Shown piece by piece: positions 39,290 to 46,922 of a DNA stretch of 64,000 bases. Below the pieces are notes generated by a model that searched no databases, was not told the DNA's origin, and worked only from the letters and a program-made list of their open reading frames with translations. This DNA is from Bartonella apihabitans (GTDB lineage: Bacteria; Pseudomonadota; Alphaproteobacteria; Rhizobiales; Rhizobiaceae): positions 496,001 through 560,000 of the forward strand of contig NZ_CP132387.1 of the NCBI RefSeq assembly GCF_030758755.1, read 5' to 3'. A program made the translations under genes and the position numbers. Each line of letters begins with the position of its first letter. Position 1 is the first letter of the stretch.

Positions 39290-40317
39290 TTAAAGCCAAC
39301 CTTTTTTTCTGAAATATAAAATCGGTATAACGGCAGAAATAATCATGAGAAAAAGAGCAAAGGGATAACCCCATTTTTCATTGAGTTCCGGCATAAATTG
39401 GAAATTCATTCCATAGATGGAGGCAACCAGTGTCGGCGGCATGAAACCGACAGCAGCGACCGAGAAGAATTTGATAATGGCATTTTGTTCTGTTGAAATC
39501 ATTCCGACGACAGTATCAAGAAGAAATGTCATTTTTGCCGAGAGAAAATCTGCATAATGTTCAAGTGACTGCGTATCCTGTTCAAGCGATTTGACAGTCG
39601 TTTTCATATCCTTTTTGGGTGTTACCGTTTTGCCATCAGCTTCAATATATTTCGGCGTAACGGTTTTTCCATAAGCCTCGACATATACAAGAAGGCGGCT
39701 AACACCGGCAATGCTTTCTCTAACCATTGAAAGCAACGTACCCTGATTGCCGATCTGGTTGAGAATCTTGCGAAAATCCACAGTCGACATCGGCATGGCG
39801 CTTCATCCCGATGGAAGATGTTGCGCGAGGCCTTTTCGATGCGGGCCGAAACCGCTTCAAGAAGATCGGCAAGCCGATCTGTTGCAGCTTCCATTACGGC
39901 GGTCAAAATCGTCAAGCCGGTACATTGCTGGGTGATAACGCCGTTACCTGCTTTTGTGACACGCAAAATAAAGAGTTCGACAGCTTGCGGGTGGCTATAA
40001 CGCACTGTAACAAGCCGCGAACCCGTCAAAATGAAGGTGACCGGTGCAATATCGCGCTTGTCTCCATCAACGGTATAAATCAATGGAGCGGTCATATATT
40101 GCGCTCCATTTTCCATATAAAAGCGGCTCAATTCTTCAATCTCCGTCATATCATCATAAGTCGGTATAGGAATGCCGAGCCACTTTTCGAGCTCTTTTTC
40201 TTCTCCCGCAGTCGGATCGGAAAGATCAATCCACAGCACGTCATTTTCAGGCGTTCCGTCTTCTTTCAAGGGGACTTCAACAAGACGGTCAGTTGCGGAA
40301 CGGAAACTGCGGATCAT
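39290..40317 (-). pseudogene. CorA magnesium/cobalt channel gene, frameshifted
   Basis: CorA-family divalent cation channel split over two frames. The N-terminal frame (40317 to about 39790) has the cytoplasmic domain through ARIEKASRNIF; the C-terminal frame (about 39796 to 39290) has the long helix, the two membrane segments and the selectivity motif YGMNF, ending with the charged FRKKGWL tail usual for CorA. The break is at about 39790-39798, equal to one missing base. The C-terminal part also carries a tandem 12-residue duplication (Y-[VI]-E-A-x-GKTVTPK twice). It starts three bases after the stop of the mutase-like gene, so both were probably one transcript. Confidence 0.85.
39614..39685 (-). 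repeat. Two-copy 36-bp tandem repeat inside the corA-like gene
   Basis: Units 39650-39685 and 39614-39649 encode YVEAYGKTVTPK and YIEADGKTVTPK. The repeat keeps frame and lies in the stalk helix region of the CorA cytoplasmic domain, where an insertion of 12 residues would lengthen the helix or form a loop. Confidence 0.85.
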
Positions 40318-40320
40318 ATA

Positions 40321-41635
40321 TTAATCCTTTGTGATTTCGACCGGAGCGATTTTTTGTACTTCCAGAAAGTCCTGATCCCAACGTCCTGATACCAACGGGT
40401 GACAATGGGAGATACCTTCTGCCTCAAAATGCACAGGTTTGGTATCAACAATGCCAGTCACTCCATCATCGGCTTGCCGATATTCGGATGTGCCGATAAT
40501 GGCGCGCTCATTTTTGTGATAACTCGCCAGTCTGAGATCGCGCGCTTCTTCAATACGTTTAGCCAGATTGCCGTCGATCAGGCTTTGCATGACGCCGCCT
40601 TCATCTTCAAGACGGGTAAATTCAACCCACGCAGCTTCGGCGAGAGCATCCGCATCATTATCGCGGCAACTCGTGCTTTTTGCAAGCGGGCTGGCAAGCT
40701 CTTTGATAAAGATGAGCTGGCTATTGCGGGCAATGCGTCGCGCCGTTTGATCCGGCAGACCGAAAACAAAACTGTATGGCAATACGGATAATGAAGAAGC
40801 ACCCCCTAAAATTGCAGCATAGGCCGCAATGGAGGAACGGGAAATATTGTTAAAAGCATCCTGTCTTGTCATCATCCGCATGGAGGTCTCCACATGAATG
40901 ACCGCAGGAAATGGTGACGAGACGCCACGTTCACCCTGAAGGCGCCGCCAAAGCAACCTTATGGCCCGCATTTTCGCAAGTCCCATAACCGGATCTTCGT
41001 CAAGTGCTGTAGCAAAACCGATATGCGGCAAAGCATAGATAATATGGTGACGTGCTTCTTCAACCATTTTTAAATGGGCAAGAGCAACCGACAACATAGC
41101 GCCGATTTCCTGTGCCGGAGTAGCACCCGCATTATGATCAGGGGCGCCCGTCTGCCTCAAGCACAACACCCGGAATGCCCGAGGAAAAGAACACCGACAT
41201 TGATTGCGGTAGAGAAGCTTTCAATGCTTCAATAGACATTTTGAGCTTGCCTGTTGTCGCTAGAACAGCGGTCGGATCGGTGCTGAAAGTAAGTTTCGTT
41301 CGCGTCGGATTTATGCGCCGATGCTGGAGATAATCGATAAAGCTATCCGCAATAACGCGGCCATGAGGGTGATTGTCTAAACGGATATGCAAGCCATCAA
41401 GACTTACACCATCAAAAAGGGTCGGTATTGTTTCAGCTTTGGCTGGCAAACCGAAACCGTAAGCACTATTTGCGCCCTCGAAAACAAGCGAGATGCCGGT
41501 TGCACCATTGGCTATATCTTCTTTAAGTTGGAAGCGGGCGCGTTCGATATCCGGATCGTCGGCACGTTGCATGACAGACCAGCCTGCCTGACGGGATGTT
41601 ACATTGTCGGATGGATGGGACTGTTTCGAGCTCAT
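40321..41635 (-). pseudogene. Methylmalonyl-CoA mutase small-subunit-like gene, truncated and frameshifted
   Basis: The ATG at 41635 begins a sequence matching the barrel domain of the methylmalonyl-CoA mutase beta (small) subunit: AGWSVMQRADDPDIERA, NGATGISLVFEGANSAYGFGLP, SGIPGVVLEADGRP. At about 41150 one extra C in a C run creates an immediate TGA; the other frame continues with DHNAGATPAQEIGAML and onward to 40321. The usual N-terminal stretch before the barrel is absent, with two TAG codons in frame just upstream of the start, and no cobalamin-binding domain is seen at the C-terminus. The catalytic large subunit is not in the window. Most likely a decaying gene. Confidence 0.78.
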
Positions 41636-42162
41636 AAGCAAATCAAAATCCTACTAAATCAATTTCACACCATCTGTTAAGAGGTTAATATAACACAATC
41701 ACAAAGCCCTAAATGGTGCAAGACAAACCTATTGCAATTTCCTTGAGAATTCATTTAACAAAAAATAATTGCCATGCCAAAAAATGCTACCCATAAAAAA
41801 GACAAAAAATGAATATTGAATTTTATAAGCGTATAAAAATAAGAAAAATAAATTTAAAAGTTAATAAAAAATAATTGTATATAAATAATATTTGAGTTAA
41901 TATTTATTTTATTTAATTTTTCAAAATTATTATATTATAATTATTTAAAATTATATTATGACGTTTATGGTAAAATATTTTTTTTAAAATCAATGTAATA
42001 TAAATCATTAATATGAAAAACGGTTAGATATATAATAGGAATACTTTTTGTGTGGTGAAAAAATTTTTTAATATGTGTTGCATCACATAAAAGGCTTATT
42101 GAATTTGTCTAATGCTGGTACATTTAAAAAATCGAGAAAACATGCCGAGGGATTAATTGGGT
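41636..42162. other. Very AT-rich spacer
   Basis: 527 bases between divergent frameshifted genes. From 41821 to 42000 I count only 16 G or C in 180 bases, far below the neighbouring genes. Long A and T runs and many TTAAT/ATTAA steps are present; no ORF, tRNA or clear repeat array. It must contain the promoter of the DUF853 gene. Confidence 0.8.
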
Positions 42163-43684
42163 ATGATCGACAAGAGCGGAATTTTTTTAGGCGCCAGTCA
42201 CCAGAAGCAGGATAATGCGTTAAAACCCGAATATATATGGCTCAAATATGCAAACCGTCATGGTTTGATAACAGGTGCCACGGGAACAGGAAAAACTGTA
42301 ACGCTGCAGGTTATTGCCAAATCTTTTGCAGCCGCCGGTGTACCGGCCTTTTGCGCAGATGTGAAAGGCGATCTGTCGGGTATAGCAAAACCCGGTATTC
42401 TGAACGACAAGGTTCGTTCGCGCGCTCAAAGTGTCGGGCTTTCATCAATCGACATGAAAGCCCCGCCGGTCATTTTTTGGGGCCTTTTTCGGCGTTGACG
42501 GGCATCCGATCAGAGCAACTGTGTCTGAAATGGGGCCATTGCTGCTCTCCCGCCTCATGGATTTGACACAAGCACAAGAAGGTGTGTTGAATATTGCATT
42601 CCGTGTTGCCGATGACGAAGGACTGTTGTTGCTTGATCTGAAAGATTTGCAGGCAATGCTCAACCACGTTGGAGAAAAGGCCGCCGAGCTTTCCACGCGC
42701 TATGGCAATATTTCGAAATCGTCTGTTGGCTCCATTCAACGCCAATTATTGGTGTTCGAGGAGCAGGGCGGCGAACATTTTTTCGGTGAACCATCCCTGA
42801 AGCTTGAAGATATCATGCGTACAACGGCTGATGGACGGGGTTTTGTCAGCGTGCTTGCTGCCGATAAACTTATGTCCAATCCACGTCTTTATTCGACCTT
42901 TCTTTTGTGGTTGATGTCGGAACTATTCGAACAACTGCCTGAAGTTGGCGATCCTGAAAAACCACGCCTTGTCTTCTTTTTTGATGAAGCTCATCTCCTG
43001 TTCGATAATGCGCCAAAAGCTCTGATCGAACGTATTGAACAGGTGGTCCGCTTGATCCGGTCAAAGGGGGTCGGCATCTATTTTATTTCGCAAAATCCTT
43101 TGGATGTGCCGGAATCGGTTCTGTCGCAACTCGGAAATCGTATTCAGCATGCCTTGCGTGTCTATACGCCGCGCGAGATTGCGGCTGTCAAAGCCGCAGC
43201 ATCTACTTTTCGTGCCAATCCCGATTTTGACACGATGAAAGCGATCTCCGATCTCGGAACGGGTGAAGCGCTGGTATCCACTTTGGAAGACAAAGGCGTT
43301 CCATCCATAGTTGAGCGAACAACCATTCGCCCACCTGCATCGCAAATTGGCCCAATTACCGCTGAAGAGCGGCAAAATTTTATAAAAACAAGTCCTGTGA
43401 GTGGAAAATATGACGAGACGGTTGATCGTCAGTCAGCTTACGAGATGTTGCAGAAGAACACAGAAGAAAAGCAATCGAATAATGATCAGCAGGAAGGGGG
43501 AAGTTTCTGGGATACAATTTTCGGAGAGGATAAAAAGAACAGTCGCGGTCAATCCGTTGCTGAGACCGCAGTCAAGTCGATTACGCGCACAGCCGCAAAT
43601 TCGATTGGGCGTTCACTTGCAAAGGCTGGCGAACAATATGTGCGCGGCTTATTAGGCAATCTCCTCGGCGGTAAACGGAAATAA
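42163..43684 (+). pseudogene. HerA-like ATPase, DUF853 (YjgR) family, frameshifted
   Basis: Cytoplasmic P-loop ATPase of the HerA/FtsK superfamily, DUF853 branch. The start is ATG at 42163 (GAGG upstream). Walker A is GATGTGKTVTLQ near residue 38, Walker B LVFFFDEAHLLFDN, and the C-terminal end is low-complexity followed by a basic helix (NSIGRSLAKAGEQYVRGLLG). At about 42485 a T5 run where T4 is expected turns FWDLFG-type sequence into LFRR and a stop; removing one T restores VIFWGLFGVDGHPIRATVSEMGP. Apart from that the gene is complete at about 507 residues, as in relatives. Confidence 0.88.
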
Positions 43685-44095
43685 ACCGGAATAATCGTGC
43701 GGCAAAATAATTGCACGGATTATGTTCCTTATATTCGTTTGGAAATGGTACTTATACACGTTCGGAAATGGTCCCTTCATTTTAAAACGCGTATGGGTGT
43801 GTGTCTTTTGCCAATCAAAAGCAAGCGCAGTTCCTTTAGACCGCATTGACACATATTCAGCAAAACGCATTTAATCGGGTGTGCCTGTTATCAATGACCG
43901 TTGTCGCGAATTTATCATAAAATATGATAGAGACCGAACAATGCCTGATTTGGTTTGTGGCAACTTCTCGTAATGTGCACACTCATAATGTGCACAAAAT
44001 TTCGAAATAAGACCAGACTGGAATTGCCGAAGAACAAAACAGAATGCAAAGCTTGCAAATCAACCTGTTGGCAATTTGCGCGTATCTTCTCAAGC
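43685..44095. other. Convergent spacer with short repeats
   Basis: 411 bases. Two motifs recur: CGTT[TC]GGAAATGGT at about 43736 and 43760, and TAATGTGCACA at 43971-43981 and 43986-43996, the latter with a palindromic core TGTGCACA. No ORF is convincing. Confidence 0.5.
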
Positions 44096-44794
44096 CTATA
44101 CGACAAGCACGGGTGCTTTTTCCGGAACCCTTTCATAGAGGTCCACAATATCCTGATTAATTAACCGGACACACCCAGAAGACGCACGCTTGCCTATAGA
44201 GGACCAGTCGGGTGAACCATGAAGCCGGTAGAGCGTGTCTTTTCCATTCTGGTAAATATAAAGCGCGCGCGCACCAAGCGGATTTTTCAGTCCCGGTTTC
44301 ATGCCGCCATTTTCAGCGCTATATTTTTTTAACTGCGGTTGGCGTGCAATCATATCGGCGGGAGGTGTCCATGTCGGCCATTTACGTTTATATTCAATAA
44401 TACCACGACCAGACCACGCAAAACCTTCTTTTCCGACGCTGACACCGTAACGGATAGCTTTGCCGTTAAGACGAACCAGATAAAGATAACGGCGTTTGGT
44501 GTCGACGACAATCGTTCCGGGTTGTTCGCCTGTCGGATCATCAACAATCTGACGCAAGAATTGTGGATCAATGTGTTGGTAAGGAATGGCTGGAAGCACA
44601 AAATCACCATCGCGACTTTCGGCATACATTGATGCAAAAGGGACAAGCGCATTGTTGTCAACAGTTGGTTGTGGTTTTACGGGTGCGAGTTCAATCTCCT
44701 TGAAGCCTGATGGCATACAGGCGGAAAGACCGGCCATTGTTGCACCGATCGATATTGATTTTAAAAAAAAGCGGCGCGAAAGGGGAGAGGACAT
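44096..44794 (-). CDS. L,D-transpeptidase (YkuD), predicted Tat-exported lipoprotein
   Basis: Cell-wall enzyme of the ErfK/YbiS/YkuD family forming 3-3 crosslinks or anchoring outer-membrane proteins to peptidoglycan. The 232-residue protein starts with a twin-arginine signal (SRRFFLKSIS) running into the lipobox LSAC, so it is predicted to be exported folded and lipid-anchored. The YkuD catalytic region is RLHGSPDWSSIGKRASSGCVRL, with the catalytic Cys in SSGCVRL. Start ATG at 44794. It is downstream of nothing on its strand and is divergent from sodB. Confidence 0.9.
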   Translation of the reverse strand: MSSPLSRRFFLKSISIGATMAGLSACMPSGFKEIELAPVKPQPTVDNNALVPFASMYAESRDGDFVLPAIPYQHIDPQFLRQIVDDPTGEQPGTIVVDTKRRYLYLVRLNGKAIRYGVSVGKEGFAWSGRGIIEYKRKWPTWTPPADMIARQPQLKKYSAENGGMKPGLKNPLGARALYIYQNGKDTLYRLHGSPDWSSIGKRASSGCVRLINQDIVDLYERVPEKAPVLVV

Positions 44795-45155
44795 TAATCA
44801 ATCCAATTTGTTTGCGATTGTTCATGTTTGCCGCATAAAAGTTAAGAACAGACAAACAATTATGTTTTAATATCAAACAATTGACATAGGTTACCAAGCG
44901 GTTTTCACGGTTAACCGTTGCTCGCCGAATATACGGGAAAAATGTCGTTATTCAATTTATAGGCTGCCGCTCGAAATCCTAAAGGAGTATGTTGATTGTC
45001 TGCTTCCTTATTCGGAAGGATAAGGAGACGGAAATCCGGTTTATCCGGTCAAACTCTTGTGAAAGCGGCAATTTCCCTTGCTTTTGGTGCATGAGCGCAC
45101 CAAATAAATAACCGCACCTATTCCGGGAGAGAATATATTTTAAGGAGTATTGAAA
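44795..45155. promoter_or_regulatory. Upstream region of sodB with two hairpins
   Basis: 361 bases between divergent genes. Inverted repeats are CCTTAT/ATAAGG (45006-45025) and TTTGGTGC/GCACCAAA (45083-45104), the second about 37 bases before the sodB ribosome site. They may be operators or leader structures; I cannot assign a regulator. Confidence 0.45.
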
Positions 45156-45752
45156 ATGGCTTTCGAATTGCCTGAACTACCCTATGCTTATGAAGCACTT
45201 CAGCCTTATATGTCACGCGAGACACTTGAATATCACCATGACAAGCACCATCAAGCCTATGTTACCAATGGCAATAAATTGCTGAAGGATTCAGGACTTG
45301 AAGGTAAAAGCCTTGAAGAAATTGTCAAAGCAAGCTTTGGCAAAAATCAGGGTCTCTTCAACAATGCAGCACAACACTACAATCATACCCATTTCTGGAA
45401 ATGGATGAAGAAAGATGGCGGTGGCAAGAAACTACCGGCAAAACTGCAAAAAGCGATTGATAGCGATTTGGGTGGTTATGACAAATTCCGTTCAGACTTT
45501 CTTGCTGCCGGTGCGGCCCAATTCGGTTCGGGATGGGCTTGGCTTGCTGTAAAAAACGGGAAGTTGGAAATTTCGAAGACACCAAATGGAGAAAACCCGC
45601 TGGTTCATGGTGCAACGCCTATTCTTGGCGTCGACGTTTGGGAACACTCTTATTACATTGATTATCGTAATGCCCGTCCGAAATATCTCGAGGCATTTGT
45701 CGATCATCTGATTAATTGGGATTACGTGTTGGAGCTTTTTGAAAAAGCCTGA
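45156..45752 (+). CDS. sodB: Superoxide dismutase (Fe type)
   Basis: Dismutates superoxide in the cytoplasm. ATG at 45156 follows AAGGAG; a TTG two codons earlier is an artefact of the open frame. The 198-residue protein has metal ligands in YHHDKHHQAYV, NHTHFW and VDVWEHSYYIDY. The glutamine in NNAAQHYNH and AAQFGSGWAWL point to the iron rather than the manganese type. A terminator follows 25 bases after the stop. Confidence 0.96.
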   Translation: MAFELPELPYAYEALQPYMSRETLEYHHDKHHQAYVTNGNKLLKDSGLEGKSLEEIVKASFGKNQGLFNNAAQHYNHTHFWKWMKKDGGGKKLPAKLQKAIDSDLGGYDKFRSDFLAAGAAQFGSGWAWLAVKNGKLEISKTPNGENPLVHGATPILGVDVWEHSYYIDYRNARPKYLEAFVDHLINWDYVLELFEKA

Positions 45753-45777
45753 TCTATTTTTCATAAACAATTCAAAG

Positions 45778-45809
45778 AGCCACCATTTTCACAATGGTGG
45801 CTTTTTTAT
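45778..45809. terminator. Terminator after sodB
   Basis: Stem CCACCATT / AATGGTGG with loop TTCAC, a one-base bulge near the base, and a T run. It sits between sodB and the converging Cys-protein gene. Confidence 0.82.
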
Positions 45810-45834
45810 TGCATGAGAAAATTCACTTCAATTG

Positions 45835-46173
45835 TTAGAACTTGGTGCACATGCTCGCATCAATGGATTTATCATTATAAAGATAATTCATTGTTTTTAG
45901 CCAAGATTTGCATTCGTTCATCGTTTTAAAACAACGATAGCGCTCGACCGGCATAAGACCGGAGCCGCGGTTTTGAAACGGAGTTTGTTCCCATCCACGG
46001 AAAAAACCGGCAACAATGCCACTTCCCTTGGGCGGAGTTGAACAACGTTTCCCTGCATATTCACTGGTCATATTTGCGACTTTTGCAGGGTCTCGACCAC
46101 TTGCATAGACGCTTTGGGACATTGTGAAAAGCCCGAGGCCAATTGCGGTAAAAACAATCAATCCGTTTTTCAT
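45835..46173 (-). CDS. Secreted Cys-containing protein of unknown family, copy A
   Basis: ATG at 46173 preceded by AAGGAGGCC. The 112-residue product has a signal peptide (KNGLIVFTAIGLGLFTMSQSVYAS) and a compact domain with four cysteines: EYAGKRCSTPPKGSGIVAG, ERYRCFKTMNECKSWL and a C-terminal CTKF. It is a tandem paralogue of the next gene, sharing about half its residues, with a 33-base gap between them. I do not recognise the family. The even number of cysteines suggests two disulfides in the periplasm or outside the cell. Likely co-transcribed with copy B. Confidence 0.82.
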   Translation of the reverse strand: MKNGLIVFTAIGLGLFTMSQSVYASGRDPAKVANMTSEYAGKRCSTPPKGSGIVAGFFRGWEQTPFQNRGSGLMPVERYRCFKTMNECKSWLKTMNYLYNDKSIDASMCTKF

Positions 46174-46206
46174 GAAGAAAAGGCCTCCTTGTGCCATTTC
46201 AATTTA

Positions 46207-46521
46207 TCAAAATCTTGTACATTTGGTAGCCCTTGGCGGTGGTGAGCCATAGAGTGACTCCATTGTATAAAGCCAGCCACGGCATTCATCCATCGATTTG
46301 AAACATCTGAACCGGTCGACAGGAACGAAACCGTCAGAGCTTACAATCGGGTTATCCGTAACGCCGCTAAAATATCCCGCCACAATGCCACTTCCTTTGG
46401 CCGGCGTATTGCAACGGCTGCCGGCATATTCATCAACATCTTTCCTGATACCGGCAGCATATGCCGGTGACAGGAAAAAGCCGATCATGAGCAACAGCAA
46501 TAAGCATGAAGTTTTCGTCAT
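46207..46521 (-). CDS. Secreted Cys-containing protein of unknown family, copy B
   Basis: ATG at 46521; the ribosome site is weak (GGAATAG). The 104-residue product has a signal peptide (MTKTSCLLLLLMIGFFLSPAYAA) and the same domain as copy A: EYAGSRCNTPAKGSGIVAGYFSG, DRFRCFKSMDECRGWLYTM and a C-terminal CTRF. Upstream in the operon relative to copy A. Unknown function; the duplicated, exported, cysteine-paired design fits an envelope or host-facing factor, which is inference only. Confidence 0.82.
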   Translation of the reverse strand: MTKTSCLLLLLMIGFFLSPAYAAGIRKDVDEYAGSRCNTPAKGSGIVAGYFSGVTDNPIVSSDGFVPVDRFRCFKSMDECRGWLYTMESLYGSPPPRATKCTRF

Positions 46522-46922
46522 TCGGTCGCTATTCCATAAAACTGCGGAGAGGTTTCATGTTGCCTTTCAAAACAGCACCCTTTCAAAAGAGCTATATGAA
46601 ATCATTTGGTACGTTTATGAGCAATAGACAAGTGCATTGTTCGTTTTGCTTAAAAAATATATCGGTACGGATAACCGGTTAAAGCATGACTGTTCTGATT
46701 GGAGTTGCAGGCACTTTTTGCCTCTTTAGTCATCGGTTACAAAGGACAATGAAAAATTCAGGAAAAGTTGTGTGAAAGACGGATTGTTCAAGAAAAATTG
46801 TGGGGACAGCGAAGAATTCAGGAAAAATTGTCCCGTGGCAAGGCGGCTCCCGATCTCAAGAAATATGAAAGATCAGGTAAGCCGCCTTTAATCCGGTAAT
46901 TTTCAAAACGATAACAGAAGGC
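46522..46922. other. Spacer with 30-bp repeats and an inverted repeat
   Basis: 401 bases between two minus-strand genes. It contains three copies of a 16-base motif at exact 30-base spacing (see 46756-46845) and the inverted repeat AGGCGGCT / AGCCGCCT at 46841-46887, which may act as a terminator for oligopeptidase B in the minus direction. No gene. Confidence 0.6.
46756..46845. repeat. Three-copy 30-bp degenerate tandem repeat
   Basis: The core motif ATTCAGGAAAAATTGT occurs at 46756, 46786 and 46816 with one or two changes per copy; the 14 bases between cores are less conserved. Regular spacing suggests iterons or the repeated end of a lost insertion sequence. Confidence 0.8.

Noticed and set aside
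41821..42000. AT-rich spacer as the chromosomal replication origin
   Set aside because: No DnaA boxes or origin-flanking genes (hemE, dnaA, parAB) are near; AT richness alone is not enough.
46756..46845. CRISPR array
   Set aside because: Only three degenerate units with short, partly similar gaps and no cas genes.
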